Position numbers and translations under genes: made by a program | NCBI RefSeq assembly: GCF_004146235.1 | Contig: NZ_SELO01000013.1 | Span: forward strand, 1-64,000 | DNA length: 64,000 nucleotides | Direction of reading: 5' to 3' | Origin: Tropicimonas sp. IMCC6043 | GTDB taxonomy: Bacteria > Pseudomonadota > Alphaproteobacteria > Rhodobacterales > Rhodobacteraceae | In this document: positions 37,250-45,861 of the stretch, in pieces | How the letters are laid out: every line of letters starts with the position of its first letter | How positions within the stretch are numbered: position 1 is the stretch's first letter | Notes under the pieces: generated by a model | Database searches by the model: none | What the model was told of the DNA's origin: nothing | What the model saw: the letters and a program-made list of their open reading frames with translations, nothing else

Positions 37250-38377
37250 TCAGACGACTTTCTCGAGGACCGACCGCAGCCGTGCCACCGTCCCGTCGAT
37301 GTCGGACAGCTTGTCGAGCCCGAAGAGTCCGATCCGGAAGGTCCGGAACTCGGAACCTTCGCCGACCTGAAGCGGCACGCCGGCAGCGATCTGCATGCCA
37401 TGGGCGAGGAACTTCCGGCCGTTCTGGATCTCCGGATCGTCCGTATAGCTGACAACGACGCCCGGCGCGCCGAAGCCCGACGCGGCGACGGAGACCACGC
37501 CCATCCCGGCCAGCATCTCGCGCACCGCGGCGCCGAGCCGCCACTGCGCCTCCTTGGAGGCCTCGAACCCCATCGCCTTCGTCTCGGCCATCGCGTCGCG
37601 CAGCCCGACAAGGGCGTCCGTGGGCATGGTGGCATGATAGGCGTGGCCGCCGTCCTCATACGCCTTCATGATGGCGCGCCATTTCTTGAGGTCCATTGCA
37701 AAGGAGGTCGACTGCGTCTCCTCCAGCCGTTCCGCCGCCCGCGCAGAGAGCATCACCATGCCGGCCGAGGGCGAGGCCGACCAGCCCTTCTGCGGCGCGG
37801 AGATCAGCACGTCGACGCCGGTCTCGGCCATGTCCACCCAGACACAGCCCGACGCGATACAGTCGAGAACCATGAGAGCGCCGGCCTCATGCGCGGCCGC
37901 AGCCATGTCGCGAATGTAGTCGTCCGGAAGGATGATGCCGGACGAGGTCTCCACATGCGGCGCAAAGACCATGTCGGGTTGGGTGTCGCGGATGGCGGCC
38001 GTCACGTCCTCGATCGGCGGCGGCGCGAAGGGGGCAACCGCCGTGTTGCCAGCCCGCTGCGCCATGACAACCGCCGTCTCGGACGCGAAGCCGCCGGCCT
38101 CGAAAATCTGCGTCCAGCGATAGGAGAACCAGCCGTTGCGGACGATCAGCGCCCTTCGGCCAGTCGCGAACTGCCGCGCGACAGCTTCCATAGCGAATGT
38201 GCCGCCACCGGGCACGAGCGCCACGGCTTCCGCGGCATAGACCTCCCGCAGCATGGCGGCGATGTCGCGCATCACACCCTGGAACTTGGCCGACATGTGG
38301 TTCAGCGAACGGTCGGTGAATACGACCGAAAACTCGCTCAAACCGTCAGGGTCGATATCGGGGCGCAGGCCGGGCAT
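37250..38377 (-). CDS. class V PLP-dependent aminotransferase
   Basis: A 375-residue fold-type I aminotransferase of the alanine/serine-glyoxylate group. Family features are VALVPGGGTFAMEAVARQF, LDCIASGCVWVDMAE and the PLP lysine in SAPQKGWSASPSAGMV. The amino-acid donor cannot be read from sequence. The ATG at 38377 is chosen because AGGAG lies 8 nt upstream; the frame stays open further but without conserved residues. It is transcribed away from the epimerase gene, with a 186-bp shared promoter region. Confidence 0.88.
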   Translation of the reverse strand: MPGLRPDIDPDGLSEFSVVFTDRSLNHMSAKFQGVMRDIAAMLREVYAAEAVALVPGGGTFAMEAVARQFATGRRALIVRNGWFSYRWTQIFEAGGFASETAVVMAQRAGNTAVAPFAPPPIEDVTAAIRDTQPDMVFAPHVETSSGIILPDDYIRDMAAAAHEAGALMVLDCIASGCVWVDMAETGVDVLISAPQKGWSASPSAGMVMLSARAAERLEETQSTSFAMDLKKWRAIMKAYEDGGHAYHATMPTDALVGLRDAMAETKAMGFEASKEAQWRLGAAVREMLAGMGVVSVAASGFGAPGVVVSYTDDPEIQNGRKFLAHGMQIAAGVPLQVGEGSEFRTFRIGLFGLDKLSDIDGTVARLRSVLEKVV

Positions 38378-38563
38378 CGCAACAACTCCTCTCTGTTTCG
38401 CCGCAGAACCTATGTCCGCAACGCATCCTGCGCCAGCGGAAATCCCAAGCGGAATCGCGGAGAAGGCGACATCGACAGCCGGGTTCGGGCGGCGCCGAAA
38501 GGCTGGACGGCATGCATCCGCTGCGCCAGTGTAGGGCGAACATGGCAGGGAGGCACGAGGACC

Positions 38564-39538
38564 ATGGACTTTCTGACGGACGCATTTCTGATCGACCCGA
38601 ACCGGATCAACGGGCCGGTCCTCGTCACCGGTGCGGGCGGCTGCATCGGCGCCTGGACGCTTGCCATCCTTTCCCGGTCCGGCGTGCCGCTCGTCGCCTT
38701 CGACCTCAACGAGGACCGGCGGCGGCCGGCGCTCGTCCTCGGCGAGGAAGGCGCGCAGGATCTGCTCTGGGAGACCGGCGACATCACCGATCAGAGCTGC
38801 CTGAACGAAATCTGCGACCGCCACGGCATCACGGCGATCATTCACCTTGCGGGGTTGCAGGTGCCCTTCTGCAAGGCCGACCCCGCTCGCGGGGCTCGGG
38901 TCAATGTCGAGGGCACGATCAACATCCTCGAGGCCGCCCGCCGCACCGGGATCCGCCGGCTGGTCTATGCCAGCTCAACAGCGGTCCACGGCATGCCGCC
39001 GGGCGGCCCGGTGATTTCGACTCTCTATGGCGCCTACAAGCTCGCGAACGAGTATACCGCAAAGGTCTTCTGGCTCGACTGGGGCGTGCCGTCCATCGGC
39101 ATTCGCCCGAATGTCGTCTACGGCATCGCCCGCGACCAGGGAATGACCTCGGGATTCAGCGTCGCGCTGTCGCATGTTGCGCGGGGAGAGCCGTTCGAAG
39201 TTGCCTTCGGCGGTCCGGCCAGCTGGCTCTATGCAGGCGAGGCCGCGGCGGCCTTCATCGCAGCGATCTGTCGCGACGGCGAAGACGCGCCCGTCTTCGA
39301 CCTCAACGGCACCTGCATGACGGTGGAAGACGCGATCGCCCTGCTGTCGGATCTCGCGCCGGACCACGGCGTGACCACGACGGGAACCGTGCTGCCGATT
39401 CCCGCCGACCTGGACGATGCGCCGATCCGTGCCCATCTGGGTGACTATCCCTCGATCGCACCCGCAGACGGGATTCGTGACACGCTCAGAGCCTTCCGCC
39501 AGCTTGCATCCGGAGGGAGCTCCGCGCCCGGCGCGTAG
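38564..39538 (+). CDS. NAD-dependent epimerase/dehydratase
   Basis: A 324-residue extended short-chain dehydrogenase. The nucleotide motif is LVTGAGGCIGAWT, NVEGTINILEAA follows, the catalytic Ser lies in YASSTAVHG and the Tyr-Lys pair in YGAYKLANEY. Substrate is unknown: a sugar nucleotide, a sugar acid or a lignin-type ketone are all possible. GAGG lies just before ATG 38564. It is 200 bp upstream of an AEC transporter on the same strand. Confidence 0.88.
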   Translation: MDFLTDAFLIDPNRINGPVLVTGAGGCIGAWTLAILSRSGVPLVAFDLNEDRRRPALVLGEEGAQDLLWETGDITDQSCLNEICDRHGITAIIHLAGLQVPFCKADPARGARVNVEGTINILEAARRTGIRRLVYASSTAVHGMPPGGPVISTLYGAYKLANEYTAKVFWLDWGVPSIGIRPNVVYGIARDQGMTSGFSVALSHVARGEPFEVAFGGPASWLYAGEAAAAFIAAICRDGEDAPVFDLNGTCMTVEDAIALLSDLAPDHGVTTTGTVLPIPADLDDAPIRAHLGDYPSIAPADGIRDTLRAFRQLASGGSSAPGA

Positions 39539-39738
39539 CCACTCGGCAGCCTGTCAGGGCGCCGACCGAACGTGTCGGACCGGTGCAACCGCCTCTGCTA
39601 TGCGAAAGAAACTTCTCGGGTCGCTCCCGGACCATGCTCCGCGCGCCACTCCGAGCGCGCGGCTCGATTTCTCAGACCTGAGCCCTTGTGCCGGACCGGC
39701 CAAAGTGATTTCACCGGGGCGATTTCACGGCGCGCCGC

Positions 39739-40641
39739 ATGCTCCACGTTCTGACACAAGATATCCTTCCGGTTTTTTCGATGCTGGCTCTGGGGTTCCT
39801 CCTCGGCCGCACCGGGAAGGTGTCTCGCGCCGAGGCCGCCGCGATCAACCGCGTCGCCTTCCTCGTGCTGCAACCGGCGCTCATCTTTCCGCTGATGAAC
39901 GGGCTGGACTGGACACTCTTTCGCCTAGACGCGATCGGCCTCTACGCCGGCTCCCAGGTCATTCTCTTCGCGGTGGCCTTCCTTGTCGGCCATGTCCTCC
40001 TGAGACGCGACGTGATCGAGGCCTGGCTGCTGGCGATGGCGACGATCTTCGTCAACTCGCTGCTCTATATCTGGCCGATCTCCGCTCTGATCTACGGCGA
40101 TGCGGCAGTGCTGCCGGTGACCGGCGTCGTGGCCTGGGACACGGCCGTAAGCTTTTCCTTCTTCATCGTGACGACGGACCTTCTGGTTAATCGGGGGTCC
40201 GCGCCCGGGAAATCCGCGCTGCGAATCGTAACGAACCCGGTGCTGATCGCCATTGTCCTCGGCAGTCTCGGGAACGCCCTGGGGTTGACCACCCCGACGC
40301 CCGTCCTGACCGCGATGGACTTCGCCGGTTCCGCCGCCGCGCCGCTCACGCTCTTCGCGCTCGGGGTCATCCTGTCCGGGCAGACGCTCACGCCCACGCC
40401 GACCGTTTCAGCGATCTCCGCGCTGAAACTGCTGGCCTTCCCCGCTCTCGTCTGGGCGGTGCTGCATCTCGGCGAGCGGCCGGCAGACTGGAACGCGATG
40501 CTCGTCCTTTGCGCGGCCGGCCCCTCCGGGGCGATGGCCTTCTCCCTGGCGATGCTGCACGGCGTGCGAACCGACCAGATCGCGCCTGTCATCATCTGGA
40601 CCTCGGCCCTGTCCCTTATCACCCTCGCGTGGCTCGCCTGA
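39739..40641 (+). CDS. AEC (auxin efflux carrier-like) family transporter
   Basis: A 300-residue membrane protein with about ten helices. The opening ILPVFSMLALGFLLGRTGKVS and the later NPVLIAIVLGSLGNALG and LFALGVILSGQ segments are typical of the AEC family, which includes malate and other organic-acid carriers. It may export or import the substrate of the neighbouring epimerase, but no direct evidence ties them. Confidence 0.88.
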   Translation: MLHVLTQDILPVFSMLALGFLLGRTGKVSRAEAAAINRVAFLVLQPALIFPLMNGLDWTLFRLDAIGLYAGSQVILFAVAFLVGHVLLRRDVIEAWLLAMATIFVNSLLYIWPISALIYGDAAVLPVTGVVAWDTAVSFSFFIVTTDLLVNRGSAPGKSALRIVTNPVLIAIVLGSLGNALGLTTPTPVLTAMDFAGSAAAPLTLFALGVILSGQTLTPTPTVSAISALKLLAFPALVWAVLHLGERPADWNAMLVLCAAGPSGAMAFSLAMLHGVRTDQIAPVIIWTSALSLITLAWLA

Positions 40642-40760
40642 CGCGCCCTGCTCCCGGCCGCTTCGCCCCCAAACGGACGCTACGTAATATCGCCGATTGA
40701 GCGGTTCCCGGCATGATGTACACTTCCGGCATAGCCTGAGTTTTTCCGCCGGAGCCTTTC

Positions 40761-42728
40761 ATGGACGAACGCATCCTCGAGCTGCCGCGTATCACGCTCG
40801 TTTCCACCCGGCTTGGCCCACCCTTGGAAATGGCCCGATGGCTTCTCGAGCGAAGGCGGATTCCCTACGAGGAACAGGCACATGCGCCGATTTTCCACGC
40901 CTTCGTCTCGCGCCGCCACGGTGTCGGCATCGAACTGCCGCTTGTCCGGACACCCGAGGGCCCATGGGTCGGCCTGAAGGGATTCCTGCACGGCCTCGAT
41001 GCAAAATGCCGGCCCGGCGAGAAGGTGCTGGGCGAGACAGATGCCGAACGGGAGCGCGCCGAAAACTGGATCGCACTGTTCTATGACAAGCTCTTCTGGC
41101 CCGCAGTGCAGGTCTATTACCACTTCATGCTGGACCACCGCGAGACGGTCACGCGCTACGCGCTCGACCGCGCGCCCGACTGGCAGAAATTCCTCGTGCG
41201 GACCGGCTTCGGAACCTGGCAGAAGGCCATGCGAAAGGGCATCGGCCTCAAGGATTTCGATCTCGACGCCGCGCTTGGGAGCATCGGCGCGGTCTTCGAC
41301 GCGGTCGAGGCGGAAAGCGGCGAGACCGGGTTTCTCGGCGGTGCCACGCCGTCCGATCTCGACGTGATCTTCGCCGCGCTCGCCGGCCCAATGCTCCTGC
41401 CGACCGATTTCCCGGCCCCGCTTCCCTCCGTGGAGGAACTGCCGGAAGACTATCGCGAGATCGTCATACGTTTCCGCGACCGCCGAGCCGGAATCCTGGC
41501 GCTCGAGACATACCGGCTGGCCCGACCCGAGCCGCAGCCACCCATGACGCGACTGCGCAGCCGTGGCAGCCTCGCCAACCGCCTGACGGAATCGCGCCCT
41601 GCCCTCTGGGCCGCGCGCTGGCTCGCGGCCCGCCGCAGCACGATCTCGCTCCGCGGAACCGTGCTGGCGGTGAACTGGCAGAGCGTCACCGAGATGCTGG
41701 AACGCGATAGCGATTTCATCATCGCCCCAGTGAACGCGCCCCGGATCGAGGGCGTGAGCGGCCCCTTCATCCTCTCGATGGACCGCGGCGACCCCGACCT
41801 CTTTCCGCAGCGCGAGGCCGTCTACGCCTCGCTGCGTCAGGCCGGCCCCGGCGCGGCACGCGATATCCTCGACCGGGAGGCCTCTGCGCTGCTGGAGGCT
41901 GCGCGCGAACGCCATGGACGGATCGATGTCATCAACGGCTACGCCCGCCTCGTCGCGGCCCGAACCGCCGCCGAGATCTTCGGCATTTCCGGGCCGACCG
42001 AGGCGGATCTTGTGCGGGTCATCCGTGCGGTCTTTCACGAAACCTTCCTGAACCTCGGCGACGACCCGGAGGTCCAGGCGCGCGGGCGGGCCGCCGGCGA
42101 AGAACTCGCCGACTGGTTCGCCGCCGAGATCGCCCGGCGCGGTGAGGATGCCGGATCGGACGTTCTCGGCGGTCTCATCCGGGCGCAGCGCGAGTTGCCG
42201 CTGGAGCCGCAGGCGGTGGTCTGGATGGCGGCGGGGCTGATCGTGGGGGCGATCGACACGACGGCGACCTCGGTCGCCAACGCCGCCCGCGTGATTCTCG
42301 AACGCCCGAAGGTTCTCCGGGCGGTGCGTCGCGACCTGGACGACCCGGCCGCCATGACGCGCTGGTGCAAGGAGGCGCTCCGGCAGCGCCCGCACAACCC
42401 AATCGTCCTGCGCAGGACACGGCACGCAACACGCCTGGCCGGCCGCGACATCGCCCCCGGCACGACGGTCATCGCGACGACGCTGGCTGCGATGCAGGAT
42501 GCGAGCGTCTTCCCCCGTCCCGGCAGGCTCCTGCCGCAGCGCGAAGCGAGCCGCTACCTGCATTACGGCCACGGCCTGCATGTCTGCGCCGGCCGCGACA
42601 TCAACGACGTGCAGATTCCTGCCCTCGTGGCGCATCTGCTGCGGGCCGGCGCGGACAAGGTCGTGAGCACCGCTGCTCGGGGGCCCTTCCCCGACGAACT
42701 CGTCGTGCGACTGGGAGAAACGCCATGA
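40761..42728 (+). CDS. GST-like domain fused to cytochrome P450
   Basis: A 655-residue fusion. Residues about 8-240 resemble a glutathione S-transferase: a thioredoxin-like start (LVSTRLGPPLEMARWLLERRRIPYEE), then a helical half ending TPSDLDVIFAALAG. Residues about 270-655 form a short cytochrome P450 with the I-helix motif GAIDTTATS, the ExxR pair E538/R541 in KEALRQRP, and the haem loop YGHGLHVCAGR with Cys609. I know of no common family with this order. It could oxidise a hydrophobic substrate and conjugate or reduce the product. No ferredoxin or reductase gene is adjacent. The stop overlaps the start of the DyP-type peroxidase gene, so the two haem enzymes are coupled. Confidence 0.82.
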   Translation: MDERILELPRITLVSTRLGPPLEMARWLLERRRIPYEEQAHAPIFHAFVSRRHGVGIELPLVRTPEGPWVGLKGFLHGLDAKCRPGEKVLGETDAERERAENWIALFYDKLFWPAVQVYYHFMLDHRETVTRYALDRAPDWQKFLVRTGFGTWQKAMRKGIGLKDFDLDAALGSIGAVFDAVEAESGETGFLGGATPSDLDVIFAALAGPMLLPTDFPAPLPSVEELPEDYREIVIRFRDRRAGILALETYRLARPEPQPPMTRLRSRGSLANRLTESRPALWAARWLAARRSTISLRGTVLAVNWQSVTEMLERDSDFIIAPVNAPRIEGVSGPFILSMDRGDPDLFPQREAVYASLRQAGPGAARDILDREASALLEAARERHGRIDVINGYARLVAARTAAEIFGISGPTEADLVRVIRAVFHETFLNLGDDPEVQARGRAAGEELADWFAAEIARRGEDAGSDVLGGLIRAQRELPLEPQAVVWMAAGLIVGAIDTTATSVANAARVILERPKVLRAVRRDLDDPAAMTRWCKEALRQRPHNPIVLRRTRHATRLAGRDIAPGTTVIATTLAAMQDASVFPRPGRLLPQREASRYLHYGHGLHVCAGRDINDVQIPALVAHLLRAGADKVVSTAARGPFPDELVVRLGETP

Positions 42729-45625
42729 GCTTCACCTACCTGACCCTCGCCTTCCCATTCGACGCCGGCCGCGTGGCCGAGACCGACGCCGTGCTGGCCG
42801 CCGAAGGGCGCGAGACCTATCGCGGCGGCAAGGTGCGCAATGCGCTGCGCGGCAAGGGCGTGCATTTCCTGTCGATCACGACGGTGCCTGCCACTGGCAC
42901 GGAGAAGGCGCACCTTGTCCTCGAATCGTCCCATGACGGCGACAGGGGCCACGCGCTCGACGTGATCGCCAATGATCTGGAGGAGAGCCTCCGGGCAATC
43001 TTCGCCGCCGCCGGCATCTACGCATCGACGGGCGGGCTGCGCCGGTTCCTCGGGGAGCATGCGATCGAGACCGGAATCGGCCTCTTCGACACGCCGGGGC
43101 TGAATCACCGTGGCGTGCCGGGCATGACGGTCGACCGGATCTTTCGCGAGGAGGCCTTCGCCAACCGCCTGCGCGATCTGGTCGTCGCGGACAAGTCTGA
43201 CGGCTCGCCGCTGAGCCGGCTGAAGGCGATCCGGGCGCTGGCCGCGGACCTGCCCGAGGCCGAAGGGCTGATGCAGCCCGAGGATGTCGGCTTCCTCGCC
43301 CCGCGCGAGGTTCCAGAGGGGCGCGGCTATCTGCCAGGCCTCGTGGTCCGCGGCATCGTCATCTTCACCTGGCCTGTCCTCATCCTCGCCGCGCTCAGCA
43401 TCCTCGGGCTCGGGGTCTGGGCCGGCATGACAAGCGGCGTATGGACCGGGATCACCGTCGCAGGGCTCGCACTCATCGCCTGGGTCGTGCTGCTGATCGC
43501 GCTGCTTCTGCTCTTCTATACCGGTCTGCGCAGGCGGGAGACCACCGACGCTCCGGACGACACGACGCCCGACTACAGGGTCCTGAACGATGTCATGAGC
43601 ATCGAGGATGACGGCGACATCAACCACCTTGCGGGAATCTCGATCATGAAGCCGGGGCTGCTGCGCCGCTTGACGCTCAAGATCGCCTTCTGGTTCGTGG
43701 GCCAACTCGCCGCAACACGCTTCCGGCCCGGCTATCTCGGCGAGATCGGCACTATCCACTCCGCCCGCTGGGTCTTGCTGCCGGGCACCGACAAGCTCCT
43801 CTTCTTCTCCAATTTCGGCGGCAGCTGGGAGAGCTATCTGGAGGATTTCATCACCAAGGCCGCGAACGGCCTTACCGGCGTCTGGAGCAACACGCTCGGC
43901 TTCCCGCGCACCTCCAACCTCTTCTTCGAGGGTGCGCGCGACGGCGACCGGTTCAAACGCTGGGCCCGTCGGCAGCAGCGCCCCTCGTGGTTCTGGTACC
44001 GAGCCTATCCCAACAAGACGACCGGAACGGTCCGCCTGAACGCAGCGATGCGGCACGGCCTGCTGACGGCCGCGACCGAGGACCAGGCGCGCGAATGGTT
44101 CGAGCTCTTCGGCTCGCGCCAGCGGCGGGCGAATTCTTTGCAGGCGCCGGAGATCCAGAAGATCGCCTTTGGCGGCATGCGGTCGCTGGCAGACGGCGCC
44201 TGCTGCCTCATCCGCCTGCCGGAGGACGCGGAGGCGGCACGGAGCTGGCTCCGGAAGATCGCCCCGCGCGTCTCCTTCGGCGACGAGAAACCTGGAGACT
44301 CGGCGCTGCTCCTGGCCTTCACGGCGCGGGGGCTGGAGCGGCTTGGCCTCGGCGAGGCCGAAATGGCCACATTTCCCGCCGCCTTCCGGCAGGGAATGGA
44401 CGAGGCGCGCCGGGCACGCTCGGTGCTGATGGACACCGGCGACGACAAGCCCGAGGGCTGGGATTGGGGCCATGGCGCTGCGGCCGTTGACGCGGCGCTC
44501 TACCTGCTCGCCGCCCCCGCCGGCGAGGACAATGCCGCGCTGGCGCTGGTCGAAGACCTGTTGCCGCCGCTCGAGGCGGCCGGTGGCGGGTTCGTGGCGA
44601 TCGTGGAAACCGAGCGGATGCCGGACTCGGGCCCGATCACCGAACCCTTCGGCTTTGTCGATGGAGTCTCGCAGCCGATCCTGCGCGGCACCCGACGCTG
44701 GCCCGCCAACCAGGGCTCGCGCGACGTGGTCGAGCCGGGCGAATTCCTGCTTGGCTATCCCGACAACCGGGGCTTCCTGCCCCCGTCGCCCCACGTCGCG
44801 GCCTCCTGCGACCCCGCGAACCTGCTGCCCGCCCTCGACCGCAACCCGGCCAATCTCGACTGGCCGGACCCGCGCCGCAGCACCGCCAATGCCGCGCGCG
44901 ACCTCGGCTGCAACGGCTCCTACCTCGTCATCCGGCAGCTCGAACAGGCGGTGGAGCGTTTCAACGCGCAGGCGCGGGAGATGGCCACCGCGTTCGAAGG
45001 TCACCCCTGCGTTCCGGCAGGCCTCACCGGCGAACGGCTCTCGATCTGGGTCAAATCGAAGGCGGTCGGGCGCTGGCCGGATGGCTCCTCGCTGACGCGA
45101 CACCCGAACGCTCCCGCGAGCGGTTGGGACGGCAGCAGGGAGGTGGTGCCGGACAACGATTTCCTGCACGGCGTCGAGGACCCGGAGGGCGAGCGTTGCC
45201 CGTTCGGCTCGCATATTCGCCGCTCCAACCCGCGGGACAGTTTCACTCCAGGCTCGGAGGAACAGATCTCCATCGTCAATCGGCACCGAATCCTGCGCGC
45301 GGGTCGCGGTTACCGGCAGCTGCGCGAGGACGGCACGGAGGCGCGCGGGCTGCTCTTCATCTGCCTCAATGCAGATCTCGAACGGCAGTTCGAATTCGTC
45401 CAGCAGACCTGGAACATGTCGCGCCAGTTCCACGGCCTCACCGACGAGGTCGACGCGATCATCGGACGGGGAAAGAAGGGCGGCCAGATCACCATCCCCA
45501 CGGCGCGCGGCCCGATCGTCGTTCAGGGCTTCCAGGACGTGGTGAGGGTCCGCGGCGGCGGATATTTCTTCATGCCCGGGCGGAGCGCGCTGCGGTTCCT
45601 GAGCGGCGGCAATGTCGCCATGTAG
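42725..45625 (+). CDS. DyP-type peroxidase with long N-terminal membrane-associated region
   Basis: A 966-residue protein. The C-terminal half (about 480-966) is a dye-decolourising peroxidase: FGFVDGVSQP with the distal Asp at 646, and CPFGSHIRRSNPRD with the haem-ligand His at 830. The N-terminal half has an alpha/beta region (1 to about 200), two strong transmembrane helices (about 210-268), then a region with EIGTIHSARW and LLFFSNFGGSWESYLEDFI. I recognise the latter only as a segment that accompanies some large DyP proteins. No signal peptide precedes it. The start overlaps the P450 stop (ATGA). A membrane-tethered oxidant generator beside a P450 and a hydrolase arsenal is unusual; substrate unknown. 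Confidence 0.85.
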   Translation: MSFTYLTLAFPFDAGRVAETDAVLAAEGRETYRGGKVRNALRGKGVHFLSITTVPATGTEKAHLVLESSHDGDRGHALDVIANDLEESLRAIFAAAGIYASTGGLRRFLGEHAIETGIGLFDTPGLNHRGVPGMTVDRIFREEAFANRLRDLVVADKSDGSPLSRLKAIRALAADLPEAEGLMQPEDVGFLAPREVPEGRGYLPGLVVRGIVIFTWPVLILAALSILGLGVWAGMTSGVWTGITVAGLALIAWVVLLIALLLLFYTGLRRRETTDAPDDTTPDYRVLNDVMSIEDDGDINHLAGISIMKPGLLRRLTLKIAFWFVGQLAATRFRPGYLGEIGTIHSARWVLLPGTDKLLFFSNFGGSWESYLEDFITKAANGLTGVWSNTLGFPRTSNLFFEGARDGDRFKRWARRQQRPSWFWYRAYPNKTTGTVRLNAAMRHGLLTAATEDQAREWFELFGSRQRRANSLQAPEIQKIAFGGMRSLADGACCLIRLPEDAEAARSWLRKIAPRVSFGDEKPGDSALLLAFTARGLERLGLGEAEMATFPAAFRQGMDEARRARSVLMDTGDDKPEGWDWGHGAAAVDAALYLLAAPAGEDNAALALVEDLLPPLEAAGGGFVAIVETERMPDSGPITEPFGFVDGVSQPILRGTRRWPANQGSRDVVEPGEFLLGYPDNRGFLPPSPHVAASCDPANLLPALDRNPANLDWPDPRRSTANAARDLGCNGSYLVIRQLEQAVERFNAQAREMATAFEGHPCVPAGLTGERLSIWVKSKAVGRWPDGSSLTRHPNAPASGWDGSREVVPDNDFLHGVEDPEGERCPFGSHIRRSNPRDSFTPGSEEQISIVNRHRILRAGRGYRQLREDGTEARGLLFICLNADLERQFEFVQQTWNMSRQFHGLTDEVDAIIGRGKKGGQITIPTARGPIVVQGFQDVVRVRGGGYFFMPGRSALRFLSGGNVAM

Positions 45626-45639
45626 TGGCCCGGCAGATC

Positions 45640-45673
45640 GCCGATTGGTACCGGCAACCGGTTTCCAATCGGC
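45640..45673 (+). terminator. hairpin after the peroxidase gene
   Basis: Nine-base arms (GCCGATTGG with CCAATCGGC) enclose a nested CCGG-CAA-CCGG, 15 bp after the peroxidase stop. A strong stem without a T-run. It probably separates the P450-peroxidase unit from the next gene. Confidence 0.5.
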
Positions 45674-45861
45674 CGCGCGATTTTCGGAACCGATTACCGT
45701 GCTCACTGCAATTCGACGGGGATTGTCCTTTTTACGATTCCGAAAATGTGCGTGTCTTCGTGCAACGGCCGCCTGGAATTAAACTTGGATATCATTCGCA
45801 CCCCAGAATTATCGTTCGTTCTGTGATATATTCCTAGACGCGCGATACAGGAGACATTCCC

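Noticed and set aside
40680-42635. - strand open frame opposite the GST-P450 gene
   Set aside because: Composition typical of an antisense shadow; the + strand carries the ExxR and haem motifs.
42563-45706. Long - strand open frame (1047 codons) opposite the peroxidase gene
   Set aside because: It is a shadow of GC-rich codon usage: rich in Arg, Gln, His, Asp and lacking motifs, while the + strand frame has clear DyP signatures.
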